Shown here piece after piece: positions 22,138-33,315 of a DNA stretch of 64,000 bases. Source of the stretch: Pinus tabuliformis (taxonomy: Eukaryota; Streptophyta; Pinopsida; Pinales; Pinaceae); assembly GCA_031772625.1 (NCBI GenBank), contig CM062820.1, positions 89,698,988-89,762,987 of the forward strand. Reading direction: 5' to 3'. The notes under the pieces were generated by a model, which worked only from the letters and a program-made list of their open reading frames with translations, did not search any database and had not been told where the DNA came from. How positions within the stretch are numbered: the stretch's first letter is position 1; the number at the start of each line of letters is the position of its first letter. Made by a program: the position numbers and the translations under genes.

Positions 22138-25100
22138 TTTTGACCATATCCAAAAAATGGAATATTACAAAATGACAAGAAATCTAATGTTTCCCCTCAA
22201 GATAAAACCATATTTGAAGGAAGAAGGTGCACAAGCACAACTTTCAATGGATTCACAAGATAAAAGAAAGGCATTTGTTGTCACACAGACAATTTTTGTT
22301 ACACAAACAAATTTTCAAGTAGAGTTCAAGGATGAAAATTGGTTATGGCATTTAGGATTTGGGCATCTCAATTTTGGAGGTTTAAATTTGCTGCATAGGA
22401 AAGGAATGGTGAAGGGATTTCCACTCATAGAAAATCCAGACAACTTATGTGAAGGACGCGTCTTGGGCAAACAACATAGAGAGTCATTTCCTGTAAAAAA
22501 GTCAATAAGGGAAAAGGCACCCTTGGAGATTGTCCATTCAAATTTATGTGGAGCAATGCAGACACCATCAATTGGTGGCAGCTTTTACTATTTAACATTC
22601 ATAAATTATTATACAAGAATGACATGAGTCTACTTCCTATGATAGAAAAGTGAAGTGTTTGAGCATTTCCATTAATACAAAGCACTTGTTTAGAAGCAAC
22701 GTGGATGCTACATCAAATTTTTGAGAATTAATGGAGGTGGAGAATACATCTCAAATGACTTCCTTTGGTTCTATAGGGAGCATGGTATTCACAAACAATT
22801 TACAACAAGGTATACACCTAAGCAAAATGGTGTTGCATAAAGGAAAAATAAAGCCATTATGGAAATGGCAAGAAATATGTTGAAGGAAAATAATTTTCCA
22901 AATGATTACTGGGCTAAGTTGTCGCTTACACAACATATATGATAAATAGGTGTCCAACCAAAAGTGTCAAGAATATGATTCTTGAATAAGCATGGAGTAG
23001 AAGAAAGCATAGTGTCACTCATATGAGACTGTTTGGATGTGTTTCTTATGCACATGTCCTGGATGGGTTAAGGAAGAAGTTGGACAATAAGGGGGAGAAA
23101 TACATAGTTATTGGATATAGCGATGAATCCAAAGCATACAAGCTCTACAATCTATTAACCAAGAAGGTCATAATTAGTAGAGATGTGCAGATCATAGAAG
23201 AGGAAGCATGGGATGGAAGTTTATAGAACACAATCAATGTAACAAAAAGGATACCATAATAAGTCAAAGAGGAATTGACAACACCAAGTAATTCCTCCGG
23301 TGACTCCTACACGTATTCAATCTCAACAAAGGAGTCAAAGAGTGACACCATCAGTAAGCAATAGGACAGTGTCACGCAGTCAAGTAAATACTACTCTAAG
23401 TGCACCACAAAGACTCACAACATCATATTCTCCAAGAACAACATCAAGTGACATATCAAGTCCATCTTCTGCAATCATGAAACGACAAAAATTTAGAAAT
23501 TTAAGTGAAATTTATAAGGAAAATGTCAAGATGAAAGTAGAGAAGGTCTAAATTCCTTGTTTGCACAACTTTTTCATGTAGATGATCCAATTCATTTTAA
23601 ATATTTTGTTACAGAAGAAAAATGGGTTGCAACAATGAATGAATAAATAGAAGCAATAGAAAGGAATGACACATGGGAGTTAGTCGACCTTCCGAAAGGA
23701 AAAGAAGTCATAGGTGTAAGTGGGTCTATAAGACAAAAAAAAATGTTAAAGGAAAGATAGAAAGTCATAAAGAAAGGTTGGTTGTCAAAGGCTACAAGCA
23801 ACAACACGGAAGAGATTATACAAAGACATTTGCGCTAGATGCAAGAATTGGGATAGTGCACACAATGTTGTCAAAAGTTGCACATCATAGTTGGAAGGTG
23901 TACCAAATAGATGTGAAGTCGGCATTCTTGAACGAAATGCTGGAACATGAAGTATATCTAGAGCAACCATTAGGTTATGAGGTTCAAGGCTAAGAAGACA
24001 AAGCGTATAGACTGAAGAAATCTCTTTATGGACTGAAGAAAGCACTGCACACATGGTACAACAAGATTGATGCATATTTATTGGACAATTGCTTTGACAA
24101 ATGTGATGGTGAGCCTACTCTCTACATCAAAGAGAGTGACAGTGACCTTCTTATAGTTGTTTTATATGTAAATGATTTGATTTTCAGTAGGAGTGATGAC
24201 CTCCTCATTGTTGATTTCAAAGAAGTCATGAAAAGTGAGTTTGAAATGATAGATTTGGGATTGTTAAAGTACTTTTTGGGCATAGAAGTGAAGTAAACAT
24301 AAAATGGGATCTTTATTTCTCAAGCAAAATATGCCTCAGACATTTCGAAGAGGTTTAATATGTAGGACAACAAACCTGCACCAACTCCCATTGTCATGGG
24401 GTTGAAATTAAGCAAAGAAGATTGTAACAACAAGGGACATTGTAACAACAATATCAATCCAACATTATACAAAAGTATGGTTGGAATCCTAATGTATTTA
24501 ACAAAAACTAGGCCTGATATAATGTATGCAGTGATCTTGTTGTCAAGATTTATGGAGACACCAAAGGAGACAAATTGACAAGTATCCAAAAGAATAGTAA
24601 GGTATGTCAAAGGGACAAAAGAATATGGTATTTTGTACACTACAACATGTGATTTCAAGTTGGTTTGTTATACTGACCGTGATTGGGCAGGAAGTGTTGC
24701 TAATAGAAAGAGCACGTCAAGCTATGTATTTCACATGGGATCGGGAGCCATTTCATGTGCTTCCAAGAAGAAGGAAATAGTGTCACTATTGAAAGAAGAG
24801 GTTCAATATGTTGTTGCAACAACAACAACATGTCAAGTAGTTTGGATGAGAAGAATGTTGAAAAATTTATGGCAACTACAAGAGGGAATAACAACAACTT
24901 ACTGTGACAACAATTCTGCAATTTCTCAATCTAAGAATTATGTTTTTCACGAATGGAGAAAACACTTTGAAACTAAGTGTCATTTCATTAGAAAATTGAT
25001 TAACAATAGATAATTGTTTTAAAATATTGCAGGTCACATGAACATTTTGCAAACATCTTCACAACGTCATTGGTAAAAGATAATTGTGTCCATATGAGAG

Positions 25101-25146
25101 ATTTTTTAGGTATGGTAAATTTCGGTGGTTGTGATTAAAGTGAGAG
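22138..25146 (+). pseudogene. Ty1/copia pol remnant (GAG-pre-integrase to RNase H)
   Basis: A decayed copia polyprotein lacking gag and protease. In order: GAG-pre-integrase (ENWLWHLGFGHLNFGGLNLL), integrase core with FTTRYTPKQNGVA, FGCVSYAHVLDGLRKKLDNK, RT (KWVYKTKKNVKGKIESHKER, YQIDVKSAFLNEMLEHEVYL, LYVNDLIFSRS) and RNase H (CYTDRDWAGSVANRKSTSSY, YCDNNSAISQSKN). All integrase acidic residues are altered (HSNLC, RINGGGEY), and the RT YVDD box reads YVND. Many stops interrupt it. It is clearly related to element B, and preserves the RT section that B lacks. The 3' end reaches an LTR-like start near 25147. Confidence 0.88.
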
Positions 25147-25310
25147 CGTTGGAAAATTATTCCCAACGACCTCATTTAACCACTAACAACAACAACAACA
25201 ACGAATCTCAGAAAGTACACAAGAATATATAACTAGCAGTTGCCCTAAAGGTGCAAAGATACATCGAAGGTATGGAAGATTTGGAAAAATTGGCTTTCAT
25301 CATTTGAGTC
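25147..25310 (+). repeat. Probable start of the degraded copia 3' LTR
   Basis: After AAAGTGAGAGCG, a damaged polypurine tract, comes TTGGAAAATTATTCCCAACG, an LTR-like start. Part of it (about 25248-25300, AAAGGTGCAAAGATACAT) recurs at 40378-40440. The end is not determinable. Confidence 0.4.
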
Positions 25311-26566
25311 AATTCATAATTGTCTTTAGTTTTCCATGTAATTAGTGGGAGACAATTTATGCGAGCTATGCCATGAATTCGACAATATTTAAGTTGATAC
25401 TTACAATTTTCTTTAGATAAAAATAATAGTGAAAGTTTATGAAATTTTATTGCAAATGAGAAAGGATATTTAATGGTTTCCTTTTATAAATGCTATCCAC
25501 ACTTCCTTGCCTTTATTCTATCTAAAATGATTTTTTCCTTAGCATTAGTGCATCATTTATTTTTTCCATAAATAGCAACAAGAGTTAAACTCCGGAGAGC
25601 CCATTGTTTCATTATGTTCATGGAAAGATGCATCTAAGATTATCTTGTTCTTATGGCACATGTTAAATTTCCTATTTAGAAGGTTCAAAAAATTTATTAA
25701 TGCTATATTGTCATTGTAATGAACTATCAAGGTTATGCAAACATAAAACATAGAGCTTTGTATGGATGCTTATGGTGGAAAACAACTATTGGTAAAATTG
25801 TGAGTGCTTTGTAAGGATGCTTATGGTGGAAAACAATAATTCTTAAAATTGTCAATAATTTTTTTTCACAAAATTTTGCCAAAAAAATTTGTATTTTAAA
25901 ATTTTATACAAATATTAATAAAATAATATTTTAATAAATAATAATGGCAATATTTGTGAAATTTTCCCTGCACTAAAATAGAAATTGCAAAAATTTTCCA
26001 TTAAGGAAGAAATTGTAAAAAATTTCTCGAATAATATTTGCAAAACTTTAAGGAGTTCGTTTTTTCATCTTTGTAAACGTTAGGAAAGTAAGTGTAAACT
26101 TTCTTAATTTTATACGCTGTCACCTTCAGCGTATAAAACTGCATTAGCTCAGTACAATTGTCACCTTTATACGCTGGCACCTGTCAACAAGATACAACAT
26201 TCGCAGAAAGTGATTTTCTGTTTTGGTTTACCGTGAAACCAAACCACAATTGAAATAAATATTTCCAACCTCGCCTTATCTTTTTTACAACAATGTCTAA
26301 CACCACACTTGTCATCAAATTTACTACTTTGTGAATTCACTGACTGCGTGTACATCCAGATTTTAATTCTTCTTCTGGTACCTTCGCAGTGAAGCAAACA
26401 TAAATCGGGAAGGAGAGAATACTATAAAAACTTCTTCTGGTACAAGTCCGAACAAAGAAACTACTCTGGTAGAGAAGAGTTGGCCTCACATTGGGTAGAG
26501 AAGAGTGAGGAAGCGAATCCGAACAAAGAAACTACTCTGGTTTCTTGTTATTGTAATCTAACCTAG
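25311..26566. other. AT-rich, no gene; inverted repeat and direct repeats upstream of the F-box exon
   Basis: No coding sequence. 26446-26469 and 26517-26540 share CCGAACAAAGAAACTACTCT. These lie just upstream of the exon at 26603 and could be its 5' UTR. Confidence 0.4.
26109..26137. repeat. Perfect 11-bp inverted repeat with 7-base loop
   Basis: TTTATACGCTG, spacer TCACCTT, CAGCGTATAAA. A third arm copy, TTTATACGCTGGCACC, lies at about 26166. Confidence 0.85.
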
Positions 26567-26812
26567 TTGATGGAGGAGAGCAAGAAAGGGATGACGATAA
26601 CAATGGGGGATTTGCTAGAGAGCTGCATATCACCACACCTAGAGATGTTTGTTGTCAATCAGACATTCAGTTCGGCCGGCAATTCGGACTCTGTGTGGGA
26701 CAAGATTCTTCCCCACCTTCTTGCACGGATGGATTCGACTTTAGAAATCTGTTCCAAGAAAGAGTTGTATTTCGCTCTATGTCATCCCAATTGGATCGAC
26801 GACAGAACCAAG
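26567..26812 (+). pseudogene. First exon of an F-box/PP2-like gene, probably a fragment
   Basis: The predicted peptide resembles the N-terminal F-box region of plant PP2-B-type F-box proteins, which recruit targets to SCF ubiquitin ligases. Visible matches are MGDLLESCIS (from 26603), FSSAGNSDSVWDKILP and CSKKELYFALCHPNWIDD. The segment between the F-box start and VVNQTF is shorter than usual, which suggests an in-frame loss of about a dozen residues. The frame ends at AAG|GTAATG (26812/26813), a good donor site at a place where these genes commonly have an intron. No following exon is seen before element B. Start is uncertain between 26567 and 26603. Family call is from recognition only. Confidence 0.55.
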
Positions 26813-27482
26813 GTAATGCTATATTTCTTTGTCTGAATCTCTTTCAATCTCAAGTATTACAGGGTGGGAAATTATAGATGGGAGAAGTCAAACGTCTTTG
26901 TATTTTAACTATTAAAAAATTCAAATTATATAATATTAATATTAATATTTATTCAAAAATATTTTGTTAGATTCGTTTTTAATAGAAATGTAATACCTAT
27001 AAAAAAAAATTAAAATCACTGGCACCACATGAAAAAATACCTTCGGTTAACTGAGATATATATGATTCAAGAATTTATATAGTTTCATAGATAATCCAGT
27101 TCCACCTAAAGTTGACTGGGAATTGAACTTCATAATGAAATTATAAACCAGAGTGACTACTATTTCAGCAAAGATACTCAATAATATGACAATGGTTGAC
27201 CTGATCGAGACTTCAACTTATATTTCAGCAAAGACGCACAGTAAATAATCTGAAAATAACCTAGAGACGTTATTAGCAATCCATCGACACATTAAATGGG
27301 AGGCCCAGCGTATTTCGCATGAATTCTGACGCGATTTTCTTCCCACCATAATTTCGCTTGCGTCTCACTGAACTTCTAGTGGCTGAAATGCATTGTCGTC
27401 ATCACAATCAAACTCCTCTAAAGTGAATGCATTATCATCCTCACAGGTAAAGAAAGTAAGATCGTAAAAAAGGCAAGAAAAG
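26813..27482. other. No gene seen
   Basis: AT-rich; contains a short ATATTA run (26928-26955). It ends with AAAAG, one copy of the element B target duplication. Confidence 0.5.
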
Positions 27483-28446
27483 TGTTGGGAATTTTCTGTT
27501 TAATTCCAAAACAAAAATAACTTGAACAGAACAGAGAAAATGCTCTGTTTTTAACACAGGATCTTAACACAAGGAAGCTAAAATTGTTTGGGAGAACAGA
27601 GTTTTACACACACATAAAACAAACTTTGTATTCATTAATAAAACAACTGTTGTTACAAAAAGGATCTTCCTCTCACAGAGGGATTCTCCGAGAACGCTTC
27701 AGTGCCACAAAAAATTTACTCTGTCTCTCCTAAAAATTACACTGTCTTTGCTATGTGTAAAAATCTCATTCACACTGCTGCATATTCCAAAAAAAGCTCT
27801 GTCTCTGCTGAAAAATCAACACACTGCTGTGTAAAAATTACATATACGCTGTTGCGTTTTTCACTTCATATTCGTTCTCTCAACAAAGCCATTACATTCG
27901 CGCTACTGCGCATATTACATTTCATATATTCTCCACACAAATTTTTGATTCTATGCTGCCCTGTTCCATTTTTCTTCGCACTGCTGTGTGTTTCATTACA
28001 TTGCATATACACCCAAAAAAAAAAAAACATCACAATACATTTTACTTGTCCCGTAAAAAAAAATTACACCTGTGAATTTTAAAAATAATAAAATTAAAAT
28101 TATACCAACATTCTACAACCACAATTAATTTCATTAATTGTTTTACTGAAACGCTGGCGGTCAATGAAGCTTTCACTTCACGTCAAGTCCATATGTTGCA
28201 GGCCTGTACACAACTATTGATCTAATCCTACGGCTGATGTTATTTCCCCGGAGGTCCCTTCTTACCTAAATTTATGCGTCGGGGAAGTTGTATTAACAAA
28301 ACCACTGAGGGGCATGTGGCAGCAGCTGGATGTGATCGCTGCCCCCTCAAGAAATACCGGCATTCAGCAAAAGCGGTGCGGGGGATACGTTGGTGGTTTT
28401 CTGCAATAAATGCCACAGTACAGCAGTTGAAAATAATATTTCAACA
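27483..28446 (-). repeat. Element B 3' LTR (minus sense)
   Basis: 964 bp. It holds several stem-loop-like units with complementary arms, for example ACAC-TGCT-GTGT at 27821-27832, ACGC-TGTT-GCGT at 27846-27857 and GCGC-TACT-GCGC at 27900-27911 (plus-strand reading). Confidence 0.93.
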
Positions 28447-28455
28447 CTCCCCTTT
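28447..28455 (-). other. Element B polypurine tract
   Basis: Minus-strand AAAGGGGAG directly before the LTR start TGTTG. The same tract is used in elements A and C. Confidence 0.85.
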
Positions 28456-28532
28456 AATTTCAACTGCTGGGTTATCAGTCATATGCAGACATTTCCTCAA
28501 AAACTCAAAACTTTTCTGCCCCAAGGCTTTGG

Positions 28533-31472
28533 TCAGAATGTCTGCAACCTGCTCCTGAGTTCTGCAGTGTTGTAAACAATTTCTCCATTGTTTACCAATT
28601 CCCTGATGTAGTGAAACTTTGTGTCAATGTGTTTCGTTCTCTTATGAAACACAGAATTCTTGGATAATGCAATAGCTGAGCTATTGTCACAAAAAATCAC
28701 AATTCCTTTTGCTTGTTCTTGGCATAAGCTCCTTAACATCCTTCTCATCCAAATTTCTTGACATGTTGTTGCTGTAGTTGCCACATATTCTGCCTCTTCC
28801 TTGAGCATTTGCTGAACTGTTTCTTCCACCTCTGTTTTGGCTTCTATCCATTTCCTATCCTTAATTGCTTCTTTGAAATGAACAGGGTCATCAACATGAC
28901 AATATAAAGCAAACAAAGAGTTCATACCTTCATTTGCTGCCTCTTGTTCATAAATGTCACTTAAATTTCTAAACTTCTTACCTCTTTCATTTGGTGTGCA
29001 AGTGTTTGAAGAAGCACTTGAATTTCCTCCTTGTGATGTGCTTGGAGAAGCACTTTCATTTCTCCTCAAGGGTGTCTCTTGCTGCCCTTGTGTTGGTGCT
29101 GCTGTTTGGGGATGTATTTCAGCCATCTCCTCATCATCTTCATCATGATACAACGAGTTTTTAACATTCATTGTTTTCTCTATGCTTCCATCCCAAGCTT
29201 CCTCCTCAATGAACTGAACATCTCTACTCACAATAATATTCTTGGTGGATGGGTTATACAACCTATAAGCTTTGGATTCCTCACTGTATCCAATGAAAAT
29301 ACATTTCTCCCCTTTGTTGTCCATCTTCTTCCTTAGTTGATCTGGAATGTGTGCATAGGCCACACATCCAAAAACTTTCATGTGGGTGACTCCTTGCTTT
29401 GTCCCACTCCATGCTTCTTCCGACACTCTATTCATGACTGCTTTTGTAGGGAATCCATTCAAAATGTACGCTGCACAATGTACAGCTTCAGCCCAATAAT
29501 CATTTGGCAAATGCCTTGCCTTTAACATACTCCTTGCCATATCCATGATTGTCCTATTCTTCCTTTCGGCAACTCCATTTTGCTGCGAAGTGTACCTAGT
29601 GGTAAACTGCTTATGAATTCCATTTTCTCTACAAAAACGTAGAAATTCCTTGGAGATATACTCACCTCCTCTATCAGTTCTTAGAACTTTGATATGCAAC
29701 CCACTTTGGTTTTCTACAAGTGCCTTGAAATTGCAAAATCTTTCAAACACTTCACTTTTGTTCTTCAGGAAATAAACCCAAGTTTTTCTAGTAAAATCAT
29801 CAATAAATGTTAGAATATAGTGGCTGCCTGTAAGTGATGGAGTTTGCATCGGTCCACATAAATCTGAGTGCACAATCTCTAAGGGTGCTTTTGCCCTTAT
29901 GCTTTTCCTAGATGGAAAACTTTCTCTGTGTTCTTTCCCCAAGATACAACCTTCACAAAGGCTGTCTGGTTTCTCTATCAATGGTAATCCTCTTACCATT
30001 CCTTTTCTATTTAACAAATTAAGACCTCCAAAGTTGAGATGTCCAAATCTCAAGTGCCACAACCAATTTTCATTTTTTGGTTCACTTTGGAAAGCCTCTT
30101 GTGTGACTGCTGCTATTTCTTCTCCATTTTTTAAATCTGCTTTCATTCTGAGAGGGAACATCTTGTTCCTTGTCATCTTCACTTCAGCAATACATTGTTT
30201 GCTAGGTGTTTTATCCATGATGGTGCATACATCATCCACAAAGAAAACATTGTACCCCTTTTGAACAAGCTGTCCAATACTTAAGAGATTACATTTCATT
30301 CCAGGAACATAATAAACATCTGCTATGGTTTTCTTTTCACCTTTCTTTGTTAAGACATTTACCTCTCCTTTTCCCATAACAGAAACTTTATTATCAGTCC
30401 CTAGTGTGACTTGTGACTTCACATTCTGATCTAACATAGAAAACAGGGCTATGTTTCCTGTCATATGGTTACTACAAACGGAGTCTAGAAACCATACATC
30501 TTCACTCTTTTCTTTAGCTATATTACAGGCTAAAAGCAAATTATCTTGGCTGATATTTTCTCTAGTGAAATTTGCACTAGTTCTATTACTCATATCATGC
30601 TGCTTCTTCCTACATTCATTTGCATAATGCCCATATTTTTTACAATAGTGACATTGGACATTGGATTTATCATACCTTTGTCCTTGAGCATGATGTTGTC
30701 CACTTTGTTGACTGCTGCCTTGGCCTTGGTTCTGATTTGGATTGCTGCCTCTTCCTTTCTTGTTTCCTCTGCCTTGACCTCTTCCTCTTCCAAAGAACAT
30801 CTGGGTCTTAAAGGCATGTTCTAGAGATGAGTTTTCATTTCTACTCAATCTCTGCTCATGTGTTATCAGTGATGCATGTAGTTCATCAACTGAGAAGTTT
30901 GTGAGATCCTTTGTCTCTTCTATGGTGGTGACAATCACATCGAACCTTGAGGGTAGGATCCTCAATAGTTTCTCCACAATCCTCCTTTCTTCAAGAATCT
31001 CTCCATGAGACCTTATCTGTGTGACCAGACCAATCACATGTGTGAAGAATGAGTCAATATTATCTGACTCCTTCATGCAGAGAGTCTCAAAATCTCTCCT
31101 CAGCAACTGTAGTTTTTCTATCTTCACTTTCTCCATGCCTTGATAGGCTATCTTGAGAGTTTGCCATGCTTCTTTGGATGTCTTGGCTGCTGCTATCCTT
31201 GGAAACACACTCTCATGCACTACTTGATACAAAAAGTAAAGGGCTTTAGAATCCTTCTTCTTATTGCTCTTTAACAGTTCTTTCTCTACCTGAGTTAAGC
31301 TATTAAACTCATTTTCATATGCTGGTTCTTCAAAACCATCCTCAACAAATTCCCATAAGTCTTGAGAAGCAAGCAGAGCTTTCATAGTTATTGCCCAATA
31401 GTCATAGTTTTTTCCATTAAATTGTGGGAGCAGAGTATTACAGATACCCATGCTAGTGCTGGCTCCAACCAT
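28533..31472 (-). CDS. Copia gag-protease-integrase polyprotein with in-frame RT deletion (979 aa)
   Basis: One open frame from the ATG at 31472. Order: DUF4219/UBN2-like gag (residues 1-240), zinc knuckle CHYCKKYGHYANEC (274-287), protease with FLDSVCSNHMTG (329-340; the usual D-S-G reads D-S-V), and GAG-pre-integrase (about 466-520). The integrase core has its acidic triad apparently intact: D537 in HSDLCGP, D600 in RTDRGGEY, E636 in NGVAERKNR. The conserved FGCVAYAH region is followed by KEAIKDRKWIEAK (about 866-878). At this point RT should begin, but the frame jumps to the RNase H end (EEAEYVATTATTCQEIWMRR). About 1.2 kb is missing compared with the relative at 22-25 kb. A one-base loss near 28572 changes the last residues, so the C-terminal tail is out of frame and ends early. 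Confidence 0.9.
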   Translation of the reverse strand: MVGASTSMGICNTLLPQFNGKNYDYWAITMKALLASQDLWEFVEDGFEEPAYENEFNSLTQVEKELLKSNKKKDSKALYFLYQVVHESVFPRIAAAKTSKEAWQTLKIAYQGMEKVKIEKLQLLRRDFETLCMKESDNIDSFFTHVIGLVTQIRSHGEILEERRIVEKLLRILPSRFDVIVTTIEETKDLTNFSVDELHASLITHEQRLSRNENSSLEHAFKTQMFFGRGRGQGRGNKKGRGSNPNQNQGQGSSQQSGQHHAQGQRYDKSNVQCHYCKKYGHYANECRKKQHDMSNRTSANFTRENISQDNLLLACNIAKEKSEDVWFLDSVCSNHMTGNIALFSMLDQNVKSQVTLGTDNKVSVMGKGEVNVLTKKGEKKTIADVYYVPGMKCNLLSIGQLVQKGYNVFFVDDVCTIMDKTPSKQCIAEVKMTRNKMFPLRMKADLKNGEEIAAVTQEAFQSEPKNENWLWHLRFGHLNFGGLNLLNRKGMVRGLPLIEKPDSLCEGCILGKEHRESFPSRKSIRAKAPLEIVHSDLCGPMQTPSLTGSHYILTFIDDFTRKTWVYFLKNKSEVFERFCNFKALVENQSGLHIKVLRTDRGGEYISKEFLRFCRENGIHKQFTTRYTSQQNGVAERKNRTIMDMARSMLKARHLPNDYWAEAVHCAAYILNGFPTKAVMNRVSEEAWSGTKQGVTHMKVFGCVAYAHIPDQLRKKMDNKGEKCIFIGYSEESKAYRLYNPSTKNIIVSRDVQFIEEEAWDGSIEKTMNVKNSLYHDEDDEEMAEIHPQTAAPTQGQQETPLRRNESASPSTSQGGNSSASSNTCTPNERGKKFRNLSDIYEQEAANEGMNSLFALYCHVDDPVHFKEAIKDRKWIEAKTEVEETVQQMLKEEAEYVATTATTCQEIWMRRMLRSLCQEQAKGIVIFCDNSSAIALSKNSVFHKRTKHIDTKFHYIRELVNNGEIVYNTAELRSRLQTF

Positions 31473-31669
31473 TCTTGCACTCTTAACTATGCTTCAAAAT
31501 ACTTGACTGTGTATTTTAAAATAACTGACTGTCCTCAACAGTAACACAAAAAAAAACTTGAGAAATACCTTGGATTCTTTCTTGACTGAGTCTTCACTCT
31601 GCTGGAGAAGCTGTTGCAGCAAGAAATCCTTCCTTCAACTTCTTTGACACCTTCAAAGAGCCTGGACAA

Positions 31670-31681
31670 GCTCTGATACCA
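31670..31681 (-). other. Element B primer-binding site (tRNA-iMet)
   Basis: Minus strand TGGTATCAGAGC, directly adjacent to the 5' LTR with no gap. Confidence 0.93.
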
Positions 31682-32641
31682 TGTTGGGAATTTTCTGTTT
31701 AATTCCAAAACAAAAATAACTTGAACAGAACAGAGAAAATGCTCTGTTTTTAACACAGGATCTTAACACAGGGAAGCTAAAATTGTTTGGGAGAACAGAG
31801 TTTTACACACACACAAAACAAACTTTGTATTCATTAATAAAACAATTGCTGTTACAAAAAGGATCTTCCTCTCACAGAGGGATTTTCCAAGAATGCTTCA
31901 GTTCCACAAAAAATTTACTCTGTCTCTCCTAAAAATTACACTGTCTTTGCTGTGTGTAAAAATCTCATTCACACTGCATATTCCAAAAAAAGCTCTGTCT
32001 CTGCTGAAAAATCAACACACTGTTGTGTAAAAATTACATATATGCTGCTGCGTTTTTCACTTCATATTCGTTCTCTCAACAAAGCCATTACATTACTGCT
32101 GCTGCGCATATTAAATTTCATATATTCTCCACACAAATTTTTTATTCTACGCTACCCTGTTCCCTTTTTCTTCACACTGCTGTGTGTTTCATTACATTGC
32201 ATATACACCCAAAAAACAAAAACATCACAATACATTTTACTTGTCCCATAAAAAAAACTTACACCCGTGAATTTTAAAAATAATAAAATTAAAATTTTAC
32301 CAACATTCTACGACCACAATTAATTTCATTAATTGTTTTACTGAAACGCTGGCGGTCAATGAAGCTTTCACTTCACGTCAAGTCCATATGTTGCAGGCCT
32401 GTACACAATTGTTGATCTAATCCAACGGCTGATGCTATTTCCCCGGAGGTCCCTTCTTACCTAACTTTATGCGCCGAGGAAGTTGTATTAACAAAACCAC
32501 TGAGGGGCACGTGGCAGCAGTTGGATGTGATCGCTGCCCCCTCAAAAAATACAGGCGTTCAGCAAAAGCGGTGCAGGGGATACGTTGGCGGTTTTCTGCA
32601 ATAAATTCCATAGTATAGCAGTTGAAAATAATATTTCAACA
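31682..32641 (-). repeat. Element B 5' LTR (minus sense)
   Basis: 960 bp; same ends as the 3' LTR. Small indels separate the two (for example loss of CTG in a CACTGCTG unit near 31972). Confidence 0.93.
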
Positions 32642-32735
32642 AAAAGTAAACATCTAGGAGGAAGGAATGATGACTGTAAACAGTGAAAACCATAAAAGGA
32701 AAGAAGGTGAGGTAAAGGAAAGAAGGTGAGGGTAC

Positions 32736-33007
32736 CGGAATTTGACGCGCTTAATTTGTCTTGAACCTGTAGGGTAACAGCGAATGGTAACATGGACACC
32801 GGGTTCATCTTCTTCAACGCACTCGTATTCTCGATTATGCCCTTGTTTACTAGAATTGTCTTTACTCTGCAAGTCGTCCAACCGATCAGTATCGCGAAAA
32901 GAACTCGTTTCTGATGCCTGTGAACCTCTTGGAAGAAGAGTCTTGTTTTGCATCGGTGGCGTGACAGGACTGTCAGTTCCGGATTCGGCCCAAATCTTGG
33001 AATCTCT
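32736..33007 (-). pseudogene. Isolated exon with a BRX-type domain
   Basis: An exon-like 272-base open segment bounded by TTGCAG (acceptor, 33010-33008) and CG|GTACCC (donor) on the minus strand. The peptide ends YECVEEDEPGVHVTIRCYPT and then GSRQIKRVKFR. This matches the start of the BRX domain found in BREVIS RADIX proteins and in RCC1/FYVE/BRX proteins (typical pattern E-W-V-E-x-D-E-P-G-V-Y-V-T-I, then K-R-V-R-F). The rest of the domain (the WW-E-E-N part) would be in a following exon. That exon would lie to the left, beyond element B, and I cannot find it. The upstream part is Ser/Asp-rich, as in linker regions. It may be a gene fragment or one exon of a long-intron gene. Confidence 0.55.
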
Positions 33008-33013
33008 CTGCAA

Positions 33014-33315
33014 TTGATGTTATTGTAATAAGATGGGCCAAATAGGCTTGTCCGTGGTCGTATGCAGGGGATCGATATGACCAAGCTCTAAATCATATAA
33101 GTTTTAACGAGGGCGCACTGTGCGGCAGCGTGCTTTGACAAATCCAATCCAACGGTGAAAAACTTTGACAGATCCAACGGTGGAAAATGAAAAGGTAGAC
33201 GATGGCGCTGATTCAATAGGGACACCTTCGGTGTAACAAGTCGTCTTTTACGGCGCAAATTTCATGTATCAGTTGAAAGAATGCCAAGTTAATGTTTTGC
33301 AGGCTCTAGGATGAA
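33014..33315. other. No gene seen
   Basis: Noncoding. It contains a short repeat (TCCAATCCAACGGTGAAAA near 33140; GATCCAACGGTGGAAAA near 33171). Confidence 0.4.

Larger units (their letters stand above)
27483..32641 (-). mobile_element. Element B: Ty1/copia LTR retrotransposon with RT deleted
   Basis: A complete 5.16-kb insertion with 5-bp target duplication AAAAG (27478-27482 and 32642-32646). LTRs are 964 and 960 bp and very similar; both end TGTTG...CAACA. PBS, PPT and one long open frame are on the minus strand. The internal region is about 3.2 kb, shorter than a full copia because most of RT and the start of RNase H are missing. It cannot make its own cDNA, so mobilisation would need a helper element (inference). 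Confidence 0.93.

Noticed and set aside
29899-30264. Plus-strand frames across element B
   Set aside because: Shadows of the 979-codon copia frame on the other strand.
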